A stretch of DNA of 64,000 nt from Nectonema munidae (GCA_030549495.1 JAUIRK010000753.1:1-64000); one strand, 5' to 3'. Positions 46,832 through 59,517 are shown, counted from the first letter of the stretch. Notes: generated by a model not told the origin, from the letters alone. Numbers and translations: made by a program.

Positions 46832-48829
46832 ATGAAAAATAGGAAAAACCGAAGCTTTTCAATATCTCCTTATAGAAGAAAAACAATTCGCAAAAATTTT
46901 TCAAAGATGTCACCTCAAAGAATAAATTTTTCAAAGTCCACGAATTCTCCTCGCGAAGAAGAATATTATAAATCTATTTGCTTAACTAATTTAAGAGATT
47001 CCATCCATGAAAATGAATATAGGTATGAATTTTATAGAAAGTTTAATTTTTTTAATGATTTAAATGTAAAGATTGCCAATAATAGTCGAGGAAGAGTTGC
47101 TTATTTAAACTATTCTTCTTATCAAAATGCTCATAAAGCTAAAAAAGAACTTTCAAAAATTAAAGTCTTTGGCCACTTTATGGAATATTATTGTGTGCCT
47201 TCTAGGCCTAAAGAAAGAAGAAAATTTTCCCCTGACTTGGCTAAAGATAGGCGTCATGAAATGCCTCATAGAAATGATTATATTGAGATTCAACAGTCAC
47301 AACCTCTTATTTCTGACGTTTGGTATCCTTCTGATGCGTCTAGAAGTCTCTTTGTTGGCGGGCTAAGTTCTATCACTACGGAAGAAGCTCTATACCGTGA
47401 ATTTAAAAGGTTTGGCCTGATCCTCGAAGTAGATATTAAAAGAAGTAGCAAAATGCATGCGCCAAACTATGCTTTCATTAAATATGTCAGTCCTGAATTC
47501 TCCTGTAGAGCTAAAGCTGAAATGGAAGGCTGCTACTTCGATAATGCTCCTATAAAATTAGGGTTTGGTAAGCCTACACCCTCCAAAAGATTATGGATAG
47601 GTAATTTGGGTTCTTGGACAAGTTTATCGATGCTTGAACAAGAGTTCGAACATTTTGGTGATATTGTTAAAATAGATTTTATCAAAGGTGATAATTTTGC
47701 CTTTATTTTATACGAAAATTTAGAATCCTCTGAAATGGCTTATCATGAAATGAAACATTTTCCTCTCGGTGGACCAAACACTGTTATTTATACAGATTAC
47801 GCTGATTTGAATAACGAACCCTATCATCCTTCTAGTCACAAAAACTCGTCTGCTCCCTTTAGTTTCATTCCTAATAGTGCTGATAAAACAAACTCCTTTA
47901 AGAATACTAGAACTTTTGAAAGATCTCCGTCACCTCATAATCGAAAAAAGTCATTTGAAAAAAATTACAATCATTCAAAGTCACCTAAAGATCGTGAAAA
48001 TAACTGGCCTACAATTCATAGATCAAGAAGTAGGAGTTACAGATCTGCTTCTAAAGAAAACAGGAAGTTAAATGCACGAAATTTAGACAAAAGCTTTGTA
48101 AAAAATGAGATTCAATCTAAGTCGAATAAGCGTTCTTTCTCTCATACCTCATCCTCTACATCATCATCGATACCAGAAAAATCTTTCAAAAAAAGTTTTA
48201 AAAGAACTGTTCACAGTAGACTTTCCAATGTCTATGATATTTCCAAAATCGAAGATGTTAAACAGACTTTTTCTGCTAAGTGGACCGGTAATTTAGTCAT
48301 CAAAAATAGTGCTTTTCCAACAGCATTATACGTTATCTCTGGGGATCCTGATGTTGTTTCACATTTGCTACCTTCCTCTTCTGAATCAAAATTACAAATT
48401 GTGCAAAGATTTCGCCTCGATTCTTCAAAGCTCTCTGATATTACGCAGAAAGTTTTTTCAAGTAGTAATAATTGTATCATATTGGGTTTAGATTACTCAG
48501 AAAAGGAGGTAAGCCTACCTTCTCTTCATGTAAGATCCTTGAAAGATCTAATCAATTATCTCAAACAAAAAAACTCTGCCGGAGTTGTTCCACTTCCTGT
48601 TAATTCACCTGGAGACTCAGCGTCCGCTGTTTTGTACACCTTTCCTCATGGAAGCTTCTCCGAAGATATCCTCAAAAAGTACTTGCCCAACATTGATCTG
48701 GACGAAGATTCAGACGATTACCTCCTTCTCACGATTTTACAAGGTACGCCTTTCTTTAATCATATTTGATTTTAATATTTATTTATTTATCATTTTCTCC
48801 ATTTTGTATTAATTATACATATAGGTTAG
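46832..48829 (+). CDS. nito: Spenito/RBM15-like protein: three RRMs plus SPOC domain
   Basis: Coding exon 46832-48743, then GT...AG to 48825-48829, which adds Gly and TAG (638 aa). If the intron is kept, the frame ends at 48769 with 645 aa. RRM1 (about 46-122) is divergent. RRM2 (about 172-248) has LFVGGL and NYAFIKY. RRM3 (about 253-325) has LWIGNLGSWTSLSMLEQEF, GDNFAFILY and FPLGGPNTV, the family signature. An RS-rich stretch lies at about 358-408 and SPOC at about 478-637 (AKWTGNLVIKNSAFPTALY, LGLDYSEKEVSLP). In flies and mammals nito/RBM15 recruits the m6A writer complex to RNA and affects splicing and Wnt signalling. At 638 aa it is shorter than fly (~790) or human (~970) proteins, mainly in the linkers. 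The ATG at 46832 is the first in frame after the acceptor-like site. Confidence 0.93.
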
Positions 48830-50510
48830 TGGTAGACAAAGTTTTTCAATTTCCTCACTTCATGTAAGTTATCGCGTCCTTCAAGCCCATTTGTCTTCAA
48901 CATTTTCAAATATTGTTACTCTATTCTTGTTGCGCTCAAGTATCAAATTCAAATGACACACGTCATCTATCTCAGTTTAAATTTAAGCTCTAAACTTTTC
49001 TATTTACATGTATTCCTTTATATTTTTATCTTAATCATTGCCTGTTTCCAGATTTTCCATTTTACCTGATTGATCCATCATCCTTCCTCATCCCCACTTG
49101 AAGAAGGTTAAATTAACTCGTTGTAAATATTTTGATCAATTGTAGAAAAATGGGTTGTCCTCTTAATTTTATGCCTTTTTAATCCTATATCACGCTTTAT
49201 AACGTTTGATTGTGTATTTTTTAGAAGTGATTATTGTTCTTACTGACTTCTGCATTCAATATTTGTTTTTATTTCAAAAGGTTTTTCTTCTGTCCCTTAT
49301 GTCTCTTTAATATCTTTGTATTTCTTCAATAAATTTACTTTCTCAGTGTTGCCGCCTTCTTTTTCAAATTTGTACTCTGGGTTTTACCTTTTTATTTTGC
49401 CTCCTTCATTTTACGCTCAACACGCCCTACCTTGTTGTTTTGTGTGAAATGATCTTTCAAAGGAGTTGTGTATTTGCATGGAAAAGATGTTAGTTCTAAC
49501 GTTTATAACGAGTCTTGTGTACTGTCTTAAAATTGATACTACCACGAAACTTCGTTTTTTCACTTTAACATTTTTAATCGTCATTCTCCTGCCCTAACTA
49601 TTTTTTTCATTTACCTCCAAGTTTCCCGCTCCTGAAGCTTCAAGTGTATTGAGAGTAGATCATTTGATTTGCTTATCTTCGCCTTCTTGTTACAAATCAT
49701 TCGTTATCCTTTCATCAAGACTGTTGTTATACTGTGTGATACAATTTCACGAATCAAATGAAAAGGACTCAAGCCCATGACTTATCATTTTTGTCTTCCT
49801 CCTATCCCCTTCAATTTTTTCCTCACTGGAAGACTTTCCATGTGTTCTTCCAAATCCTCACATGTTACCTCACGCCTATAAAATGGCCGATAAGAAGAAT
49901 GAATGTTCAACACAGCTTAATTTATTTCTTTTGATTTTTCTTGTCTCTCCTTGTGCGTTTGTTCAGAGACGTTGTGTAGATAATGGAGACAGTATTTGTC
50001 ACTGCTGTGTGTTAGTCATATCTGTGATAAAATCTTACTTCCCAGAACGCCATTTTACACGTTCATAGATATTTACGAAGTTCAGATATCGCGCTGTTAA
50101 AGCAAAATCAAGAAATTCAACTTCGCGCTGCTATACGACTGCAAAGAAGTTTCATACTTTGAGATATTCAGCTTAATTTAAAGGTTTTTTTTTTAATATT
50201 TTCCCTTCATCCTTATACATTTGTGATCGTTTGTCTAATCCATTGTTAATAGTCCTAGTTAAAGGCTAGAAAAGTTATGTACTTCACCGCCACTTTTTAA
50301 AAGGCCTCTTTTTGAGGTATGTATAACCTGTTTTCCTTCACTTGGTGATCTAACTTGGCATTTTTAGTATACGTTTGGGTATTTTTTTATATTTTACTAT
50401 TTTTTTTCTATTTGCTCTTAGTTCAGGGTAAAGATTTATTTATCTTCAATGCAATTTTTTCCAAAGTTATATATATTTTTTTAATTAGTTAATCCTTACA
50501 AAAATAAAGT
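48830..50510 (+). other. Probable long 3' UTR of the spenito-like gene
   Basis: T-rich, moderately GC sequence with no recognisable gene. Poly(A) signals AATAAA lie at 49328-49333 and 50503-50508; either could end the transcript. Confidence 0.5.
50503..50508 (+). promoter_or_regulatory. Candidate distal poly(A) signal
   Basis: AATAAA about 1.7 kb after the spenito-like stop. A closer candidate is at 49328-49333. Confidence 0.4.
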
Positions 50511-50699
50511 TTACTTATCTTCATATACATCAGAATTTTGAAAAGTTTATTCTTCTCGTAATAATTAAACAAAAGTTTTTATGTTTTTGGGCTGTATGAG
50601 TGAGCACGTCATGAAAATATTTATTTATTGCAAGGTTTTTAAAATGTTTTTGTCTACTTATTTTTTATTTTGTTTTTAAATAACTCAAAGGAGGCTAAC

Positions 50700-51061
50700 G
50701 GCGTGCCAACCTCATATGTATATTATTTATCCAAACCAAAATTAACATATTTGTTTTATAATTTATTTAATTTTTATATACACATTTACATAAATATACA
50801 ATAATCAGTAAAATTATGATTAGCAATAAAAAAATTATATAAGTAATTAGTGCTTAACTCTTTAATAACTTTAGCCAACTCCTCAATATCGGCACAATAC
50901 TAAATAAAAATGGTTGCGCATAAGCACATTTGATTGCCTTTAAGATCTATTATAGAAACTGTTTAAAAATTTATTTTTTTTTAATTGTAAACCTTAGAAT
51001 TTTTGCGTGCCACTGAAAATTGCTTCGCGTGCCACGCGTGACGTAGGTTGCCGACCCCTGG
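50700..51061 (-). mobile_element. hAT-like non-autonomous element, one clear end
   Basis: Read inward on the minus strand from 51060 it starts CAGGGGTCGGCAACCTACGT and continues CACGCGTGGCACGC, a widespread hAT end type. The left limit near 50700 carries GGCGTGCCAACCTC, which partly mirrors it. No target duplication was confirmed. Confidence 0.5.
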
Positions 51062-51109
51062 CATATAACATTTGCAAAAAATCGTGCGTCCTTATCCGTG
51101 GATCATTTA

Positions 51110-51240
51110 GGTTTTAACATCCCCAATTCTCAAACATTTTTCGGTTTTCGACCAAAAAAACAGCCAAAATTGTTTCAGTTTTCGAACAGAATTTGGTATT
51201 CAGCCAGCTGCTAAACACGTGATGAACGCAAATTTTCAAA
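51110..51240 (+). repeat. Fragment of a mariner/Tigger-type repeat
   Basis: ATTCTCAAACATTTTTCGGT followed by TTTTCGACCAAAA and TTTTCGAACAGAATTTGGTA is like the common arthropod repeat whose end reads CAGTGGTACCTCGGTTTTCG. The terminal bases are missing. A second fragment that includes the terminus is at 51689. Confidence 0.4.
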
Positions 51241-51593
51241 GAATAGTAACAGAAATAATAAATAAGTTTTAAAGTTAGATAGAAGAAGAGCATTACAATC
51301 TTCTTTCTTCTCTCATTAACACTCAATTTAATAGATAGACGACACACATGAACAACTGGCATCCAATATTTATATAAAACATACACCCACATAGAATTGA
51401 TAATTACACATTATATACACTAACAGTTCAAATAATATATATAAATAATCATTCTTGCACATAACAAATCATACTCTCATTTTTTATAATTTACGCTTGT
51501 CACTTGCGTTTTCTTTCTTTTTCTCTTGGTAGGTAGGAGCTTTTAAAATGAAAATTTTGTGCCATTTTTTTAGATACAGTGCTAATTATGTCT

Positions 51594-51689
51594 TCTAAAG
51601 AAAATATAAGTGACGGTGGCGAAGGAAAGCGAAAAACTAAAAGAGTTAACCCTAGAAGTAAAGATCATGAAAATAATAGTAACAATACA
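51594..51689 (+). other. Short open reading frame, possible orphan exon
   Basis: After an acceptor-like CCATTTTTTTAG, an ATG begins MSSKENISDGGEGKRKTKRV and ends, by composition, where a transposon terminus (CAGTGGTACTTTGG) starts at 51689. It is basic and Ser/Asn-rich. It could be an exon cut by an insertion, or chance. No downstream exon was found. Confidence 0.2.
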
Positions 51690-51745
51690 GTGGTACTTTG
51701 GTTTTTGGCCTTTTCGGAATTTGGCAATTTTTACTTTAGCCAAAA
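51689..51745 (+). repeat. Tigger/mariner terminal fragment
   Basis: CAGTGGTACTTTGGTTTTTG then GGCCTTTTCGGAATTTGG resembles the terminus of the same family as 51110-51240. The partner end was not found. Confidence 0.4.
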
Positions 51746-51809
51746 TTTTTATGATAAAACATTTATTGACATCTCTAACAAGTATAAAACATGTGGTTGC
51801 TTAGATTAG

Positions 51810-53590
51810 CAATTATCCTATTATCTTAGATCCTCTAAATTTATTTATAATTCAACACAATGGATTAGTTTTGACTAAAAATGGACTTTGGGCATTAATA
51901 AAATTTATTTGTACCAATAAATTCAGAAATATTCCAAAAATCAATAAAAGTAACTTGAATCATCATATAATCAATCCGAATTTCATTTTAGTTTTTTTCA
52001 AAGGCTTATTTATGTACAGTATTTGGAACTGAAGGAAACAATGCTTGTCAAAAAATGTTTTTTTCGGACACTCGAGTGTCCTATTTGGCATGAAAGGGGT
52101 AATACTAGTTGCAAGATCCATACGTTCTTGTTTCTATCGATGTCATAATATTAAGACGAAGAAATCATTCAATTGTTTTTAGTGAAAGCCATTTTCCTTT
52201 CTATCTCTAAAACACTCAAGTTCTAACAAACTAAAGCAGTCCAAATTTTTCAGCTTAAATAATCGCTTTTGTGTATGCAATAAAGTTTTTGTGGTTTATT
52301 TTGTTTAAATGGTATCAGAGTCAATTTGCGGTTGATTCCAAAATACTTCGTGGAACAGCAGAAATCTTTATTGAGGTTAAAAAGTTCAAACTTATTCATC
52401 ACGAAGTCTAAGCACTTTTACAAATTTCCGATACAAATTGACTATCCTTAATTCGGCAGTGTTTATGTAATCAAAAACTTGAGAGTTACTTTAAATTTGG
52501 AAAAAACGTATTAGAAAAAATTTAATCTAATTTTTTTTTTAATAAATTTGAACCATTTTGAAGAAAACATCATCTCACAAGCTTTTTGATTTCTTCCTGT
52601 TTAATCAACTCACTTGAAACTGTCTTTATCTCGTTTTCTAGTCTGAGCAATGTCATATTTAATGTTTATATTCAAATGAATTCTATTCTATTAACGAAAC
52701 AAAAATTTATAAGTCAATTTAAGAATTTTAAATTTAAGATATTGTGTTTAGTTTTTAAGCTAATCCGACACCCTTCAAGTTCCAATGATGGCGGATTAGT
52801 GATAGGCCACCCTTATATTTTTTGACAAATCACCCATTCACCAATACTTGCATAACATACACATAAACAACAAACGCATAAATTATGTTGAGCATATAGA
52901 CAAACGCATTTTTTCTTTTTCGACAAACCACTGCTTCAGTTATACGCGCGATTCATCCGCGCAATTCAAAGTGGGCGGATAAACAAGACATTGTTGTATA
53001 TTAAGTTAACAGGTAAACAATTTATTCTGTTCAAAAATTTAGCTACTCTATACTTTCCTACCAAACATAAATAATGAAAAAAAAATATGTGTTGAAGGAC
53101 ATTTTTCTGAATTAAACTCCAACTTCAAAAGCAGAAAATATAGCTAAAACTCAGCCTCTGACCCCAAAGCTCTAGTAATTTGTCGAAATAGATTTAAAAT
53201 TTCAAATTTGTATACTAAATAAGTTTGTACAAAAATCATAAAAATTTTAGCCCCAATGTGTAGGTAGTATGATGATAATAAAAAGGTTTTGTGCACAGTT
53301 TCGCATTATTTGGTCAGTCAAAAGTTTAGGGCAGTTAAAATCGATACATGTATCCACAAATTTCAGGCTTCAGGGTCTTTAATGGCTAATGTTTTGGTCA
53401 TATTTTTCCCTTCATCTACCTACCTAACATTAACGTCAAAATAATAATTAACACGATAGCGTGTGCATGCATCCATTTTTAGTTTTCTCTTCAACTGTTC
53501 TTTTGGGCTTTCATATTCATCTATTAGTAGTTTCCTTAGAGTATCTCTGATTAGAGCCACTCCTATGTTTCGTGCAAGTTTACGAATCAG
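51810..53590. other. Intergenic, nothing recognised
   Basis: AT-rich, with short open frames without motifs. A few GCGGAT/GGCGGAT motifs at 52785-52980 may be repeat traces. Confidence 0.5.
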
Positions 53591-53592
53591 TG

Positions 53593-53880
53593 CTAACAGT
53601 AAAAGAATTTCAAGGAAATGCTGTTGAGAACAGTAATCTTAACAATGTTCCTATCACTAAGAAAAAAAGTTGTCAGAGATGCTATAGCAGTTTTCTTTTC
53701 AGTACTCAAAGTTTTAGATTTTGATGATGTTGCTGTCTCAGGTGAACATTTGTCCCTCTCTTGTACAAGTTTAAAAATGTCAGAATGACAGCACTCCAAA
53801 TGTCTTTTCAAGTAAGAATGTCTTTTAGAAGCACCAAAATATATAATATTTGAAATCACTGCTTAAAATCTAAGATGTTT
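53593..53880 (-). pseudogene. BED-finger fragment of a hAT transposase
   Basis: The minus strand encodes FGASKRHSYLKRHLECCHSD, like the end of a BED zinc finger (Leu-x-x-His-Leu...His), then ERDKCSPETATSSKSK and a Ser-rich linker, as in hAT N-termini. The frame runs out at 53593 and no catalytic domain follows. Confidence 0.45.
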
Positions 53881-53980
53881 AAATACGGCAGATTTATGCT
53901 TTGAAGACATGCTAAGAGTTCATCAAGTTTTTTTATGTATTATTTGTTTCTGTAAATCTGTCAAACAAATTACAGCATAG

Positions 53981-54091
53981 AATCATCATCATCATCATCA
54001 TCATCCATTTTGCCTTCTAGGCCTGGTTATTGTTCCCGAAGAGTCGGGGTCAACCAGTTTCCTGCAACAACTACGTCAGGAAACTGGTATG
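53981..54091 (-). mobile_element. 111-bp retroposon with (GAT)n tail and perfect 14-bp target duplication
   Basis: AAATTACAGCATAG occurs exactly at 53967-53980 and 54092-54105. Between the copies lie, on the plus strand, a (CAT)n run, TTTTGCCTTCTAGGCCTGG, TTCCCGAAGAGTCGGGGTC and a 12-bp inverted repeat (ACCAGTTTCCTG / CAGGAAACTGGT, 54053-54088). Read on the minus strand it has a hairpin head and a (GAT)n 3' tail, as expected for a LINE-mobilised short retroposon. It does not resemble the tRNA SINE elsewhere in the window. Confidence 0.8.
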
Positions 54092-54109
54092 AAATTACAG
54101 CATAGTATA

Positions 54110-56100
54110 AAATATGAAATACACACGCTACCGTTGTCGAAAAGCAAACCCATAAAAACTGCTAAATTGCGGAGCAGGTAAGAAACAGGGAAAGTAAGTT
54201 AAACAAATAATCTTATTGGACTTAAGGATTCAGAGTCGGGTAAAAATTCCCAAACCATAGTAGTTTTAGGAATCCCACTCCCAGCTAAAACCTGGGACTC
54301 CCTCCAATTCCGCAATCCTTCCTTTAACAGTTATTGTCTATCTATGCATTCGAATATAGATTTTTAGAATCATTTGAAGTGAGTCTTTTTATTCATCTCC
54401 TATGATGTACTGATTGAAGATATTTACATTATGCGCTTAAATACGTATAGTATACTGATTTTAGACAACGTAATTCTACCTACAATGGAACACTTGTAAA
54501 GTATATTGATGATTATTTTGAAATGCTTTTCCATTATTTTCTAAGATCTTTCGAAAAGTTTGTAATTCCATATTGTAAACAGTCGTAGTCAAAAAATTTC
54601 AAAAATACAGAGCATTAACCTATTGGATCAAATTATTAATCACTACAATTTGTATCATTTTACAATGATGGTTTCGGAGTTTAAGCAGGTGGGACTAGAG
54701 TAATTTTCAGATTTATCTCCCATTTTAATGACTACCAAGAAATTCTAATGACACCAAAATATAAGTTTAAAATGTCAAGAGAGTAGATCACACTAATCCA
54801 ATTTACTTCTGTATAGTCCAAACTTAAAAGAAGGAGTCAGAATTCTACTTCCATGAGAATACAATTTTGCTTGGATAAAAAAATAAAAATGGTTTTATCT
54901 TGCTTTTCATTTTCATTCCCAGCTACTTTAAAAATTGTTTTTATCTGTTCCTTGTTCAAGGAGCTATTAATTTATCAATTAGTTTTATAAATTAATTGTT
55001 TTGTCTTATTTGGAGGATAGTTTGTTTGGAACGCCTTTAACTATCCTCAAATTTTTTCTCTTATCAAAAATCATGGTCTGTTGAAATATTTCATATATTG
55101 GTTATGTTCTAAACAATGTTACGACAAACTTTTTAAAGCTTGAAAAAAATCGACAAAGCCGGATCTAGAGTGAGAGACAGACATTGAAATATTTTTGATT
55201 GATGAGGGATTGATGACTTAAATAGCCGAAACCGCTCTTGATGATCTCAATACAAGAGAACTTACAATTTCTAGTTACATCTAATAGCACATTGTATGCA
55301 CAATTATAATAAGTATAACGAAAAATAGTTTCCAAAGTTTTTAGACTTTGCTTAAAAGTTTAGCTAATAAAAATTAGTACAAATAATTTCATTTCCATGT
55401 AATTTATAACGTATAACTTAGGGAATGGAATAGCTCATTTATATAAATTTAAAGTTTCTAGAATATTTCTTCCAAAAATTTTAAACCTTCAATTTCTATT
55501 TCAAGGGGCCATATTTAAATTCACGGCTACATACTTGTCAATTCCTATACCCATATTCTAAATAAATTTTCAAAAACTTACTATACTGACTGAATATATG
55601 TGTAGGTAGAATATGAAGATTATATAGAATGATTATTTGGTTTTCTGTGTTGCAATCAAGTTTGGTAACCTTTCATTGCTAAAAATTTAATTTTAAGCAA
55701 CACTGCATTTCAGTGCAGACTAATTAATTCACCTAACCAATTCATTTTATATGAACCAAGCTTTTTGACAATTAGTGAGATGAGAAGCTGAGAAAGATAT
55801 TTTATTTCCGAGTCAATATTGTGTTGGACAGGGGTTGTTGAATCATCTACTGTCCATGGTCGTTAGAAGACAAAGACATTTTTAACATTGGAACACTAAA
55901 TATAAAATCGTCTCAACCAAAATTCTGTTCCCTAAAGATTTACCAAAGAGATCATTTTTAGTCATGGTATAAAACCTTCAATCGTTTGAGTTTAGCATAT
56001 CTAGCGATAGAGAGGCCAGCTGTGACTATCGGTTTCAATAACTGGCAAATGGCAATAAGGAGGGACAAAGGCTCCAGTGAGTAAGAACAGTGTGTTACAA
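54110..56100. other. Intergenic, no recognised gene
   Basis: AT-rich. GATTCAGAGTCGGG / GGAATCCCACTCCC motifs at 54230-54310 echo motifs at 10740 and 12620 and may be an old dispersed repeat. Nothing else is recognisable. Confidence 0.45.
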
Positions 56101-56109
56101 ACTTCGTAA

Positions 56110-57760
56110 AATTTTTCGGCGTGGCGGTCTCTATAATTTTTTAATAGCTCGGAGTCTCTTTTAAAAAAAATAAATCAACACTAGAACTACTTTTACTAAA
56201 AAAATTGACACACTTGTTTATTCAAAAACTAGAATGGATGCATCTGCTTTGTCTAAACCAGTTGTTTAACATTTCCAATCTGTTTCGGAATTTGGTTTCA
56301 ATGCCAAGTAACATGGAAAACGCGTCCTCAAACTCATATGTTGTGGCAAATCGAATCAAAACTTTTAGAGTAATCTTTGTAACACCAGCGTAGGACTCTT
56401 CCATTTTAATCGTTATGAGATATTTCATACAAAACATGTTGGAATACTTCTAAATCATTAACAATTCAATAAATTGTTCTTGAATTAGGAAGTCTTCTGA
56501 TGCTTCATTACTAATCTGAGTAATCTCATGATAAGGGGGCATGAGTAAAGCTGGTTATGTACTGGGTTTCGATAACTCAAGATCTTGGGTTCGATCCCAC
56601 ATCACGCCTACTTTCTCATAGTTCGATACAAGCTTCGAAAATTGCGCCTTCTCGATGAAAGCACCCCATGGTACCTTTAGCTTAATCGAGATTATAAACC
56701 GGTTTTCGATAAATTGATAGTATTTTTCAAATTTTTGTAGATTAGGAAAATAAAGAGAAATTTGTTGGCCAAGATATGCTACACGGTGTTTTATGGCTTC
56801 CAGCACATCTCTATTGATGAAAATCTTATTTTCTTAAATATTTTCGAAAATCGAACAAAATCCAGCTTCATTTCAAAAGCTGGCAAATTTTTATGACAAT
56901 GGAGTACTGTGATCTCTTTTCTATGAAGCGTAAAATCAAAGGAATCCATAGATTCAAATATGTTCACTAAAAATGATAGGAATATACGAAATCGAACCCA
57001 TTTCTGGTTTGCATTGCAGGAATAGTTAGATTTCATTCCATGCTTTCATCATTTCCATACTTTTCCTTTGGAAAGTCGTCTCATCTTTCAGTGCAGCAAG
57101 AGTTTTTTAAATTTCTCAATCATTTTCTTTGCATAACTCTGAAAACAGACAAGAGTTGAAGACATTTGCTTTATTAATTATCAGTACACACTCCAAGTGG
57201 ATGTTCTAGTTTAATAACATCTGCTGTAAAAAGTTGTCCACTTTGTCAAAAATTTCTCTTACTAAGTTTGCAGCATCCATCGTTTCATGGATCAAGCTGA
57301 ATTGCAAAATACTTGAAAATCGAATTCTGAATCAATAAAATCACATGTTATGGCATCAGACATCTTTCCTATTTGCCTTCTAACGGTATCGTTTGACAGG
57401 AAGATATGCTTCAACTTTACAAGTTTAAAACTTCTTAACACATTCAATATGATATCCTTGCAGCAAGGTAATATCAACTTTCCTCCCATGTTTTGGGACA
57501 TTTTGACAACATTTATTTTTTGGAATACTTTATAGAAGGCTTTCAAAACACACTTAATATTTTGCAAAAACATTTTTATGTTATCAAACCTGGTTTTTCA
57601 GCTCGACGTTTAAAATAGCCAATAGTTTTGCTTACTGAACTCAAATGCTTCACTTCCAGCGGAATCTCCAATTGACAGGCTTTTAAAAAGTGGATGCTAA
57701 CACTTCAGAACACAAAAGACATGTAGGTTCATCTTCCCCGCCACACGTCAATGCAGTAAA
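56110..57760 (-). mobile_element. hAT element remnant, ZBED5/GTF2IRD2-like, with nested SINE
   Basis: On the minus strand, in order from 57760 down: KACQLEIPLEVKHLSSVSKT, then IFLSNDTVRRQIGKMSDAIT (57573-57292 frame), then FLVNIFESMDSFDFTLHRKE and VLHCHKNLPAFEMKLDF (57036-56791), then the C-terminal dimerisation region LKVLIRFATTYEFEDAFSML (56437-56222). This is the order of a ZBED5/GTF2IRD2-type hAT transposase. Several frame changes make it dead. A tRNA-derived SINE sits inside at 56534-56674. The related fragment at 22690-23180 covers the middle part of the same protein type. Confidence 0.75.
56534..56674 (+). repeat. tRNA-derived SINE, copy 4, inside a hAT remnant
   Basis: This is the clearest copy. 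The head begins GGGGGCATGAGTAAAGCTGG, with B-box GGTTCGATCCC. The ends GGCATGA and TCACGCC can pair as an acceptor stem with one mismatch. The tail runs AGTTCGATACAAGCTTCG to GCACCCCATGGTACC. It inserted after the hAT element was already in place. Confidence 0.8.
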
Positions 57761-57964
57761 CCAAAACTTTAAGTATGAGTCTTTATATTTCAATTTTTAA
57801 GGCATTAAGAAAAAGCACATTTACATCTATAAAATTAGGTCAGAAAAAAATTGGTTAAAACTCAATGACCCTTTCTCGGTTCCGATGGAAGTGCTTTGCG
57901 ATCCTTTAGGGAACCGCTAATCAAAGCAATCATTGTAAAAGTTCATTGACACAGCCTCTATTTT

Positions 57965-58030
57965 GACTTCACTGGTGTAACATGCTGGACACGACATTCA
58001 AAGGACTGTTGTTCGATTCCGAGTAGAGAT
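57965..58030 (+). repeat. Possible second tRNA-like SINE head
   Basis: CACTGGTGTAACATGCTGGA resembles an A-box region, and GTTGTTCGATTCCGAG ~30 bases on has a good B-box. No cloverleaf could be closed and no other copy is in the window. Confidence 0.3.
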
Positions 58031-58039
58031 GAATTTTTT

Positions 58040-59515
58040 CAAAGAATTACTTTGTTCCTTTTGATTCTACTGACTCATTTGATGAAAAATTGCGTCTTTA
58101 TTTTATCCACATGGACCACAATTAAAACAAAAGAATCAAACTTACAAATGTTCAATTTTTTATTCTTATTTTTCTTTTTATTTGCTCAAAGGAACCTTTT
58201 TTTTTATTATTTTTAAATTCTATTCATTCCTTGAGGCTTACTTGAGCTTTCTGCTAAATCCTAAAGAATTTTTTTAGTCATAGAATATGTAAAATATTTT
58301 AAATAAAAAAAGGACATTTAACAGAAAATAGTAAAAAAAACTGGCCAAAGCTGGACTAACCTAATTTTGCAATACTTATATTATGCAAAAATGAGTTTAT
58401 TGAAAATTCAAAATTGCCAAAATCCGACAATGTATTTGATTCAATCGTGTTTTTGGGAAGATGAAATATTCTTCAAAATTTTATTATTTTGGCGGGAGAT
58501 ATCGAATCGATAAAATCCGAAGTAAGAAATGTTTTTGAAGTTGAAGTTTACCATCAGAATGCTTCTTACTGCTTCCATAGATATTTGGTTTCTACAATCC
58601 TTTCATTGTTACTCCATCAAAGAAAAATTGTCTCTATATTGAGCTTGTATTCCAAAAGTATATTGAGTTATTTTCATTAACTCAGGAAGCTTATCTAAAA
58701 AAAGCAATTTTTTAAAAAACTTTCTCCTTTCATTTGTTGATAGTAGTTGAAAGCAGTGCCTAGGCCCTCCTATGAAAAATGGCTTTGAAAATTACCCTTA
58801 CATGTATAAAAAATAAATTTTTGCAATTTATTCATGGCAAAATAATGTTAAAAATATGAAAACATAGGTAATTAGTGATTCTAAAACACATAATACAGCT
58901 GTCGTATTCTCTGAAGACTTTTAGCAAAATTGCAAAAAATTTTAATAGATTTCGCCCCCCTCCCCCTATAAGAAATTTCTGGATCCGCCACTGGTTGAAA
59001 GTTAGTAGCATTTTCTTTTTCAAAAATTTAAATACATAAATTGACGAAAAAATTATAAAGCGCCTCTTTTGATATTAAATCATTTAAAGATACGCACGAA
59101 AGAAAATCCAGACAATTTAGGTTTTAAGGAAAAGACGGACAAATTTTTTTCCCACAAAATCTGAGACAGTTGTGATATTTTGTTTGGCTGTCCATTTTTT
59201 TCTAACAGTTTAAAATTAAAGTTTTTTTCTCATTGCCTTAGTTCAGAGTCACTCATCACGTTCGACAGAAAATATTGAGTCATCCACCATTTTAAATATT
59301 CCGAGTGTTTTCAAAAGTTGCGATTGAATATCATTTTTAACAATATTGTTTATGTCAAACGAAAATTTGGTCTTGTAATGCTGTCAAAAATTTTAAAGCT
59401 TGAAATTCTTATATTAAATATAACTAAGAAAATTTGTTTATCTTCAATTTATTTTTAATTCACAAATGCCAACCTTAAAATTAATTGTTAAGATTTACTT
59501 ACATTTTATTATAAT
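58040..59515. other. Intergenic with one hAT-type terminus
   Basis: Mostly featureless. Read on the minus strand from 58995, CCAGTGGCGGATCCAGAAAT then GGGGGAGGGGGGCG is a hAT-type end; its partner was not found. Confidence 0.45.
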
Positions 59516-59517
59516 TA

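Noticed and set aside
52586-52825. 79-residue plus-strand open frame
   Set aside because: Low complexity, no motif, no exon signals.
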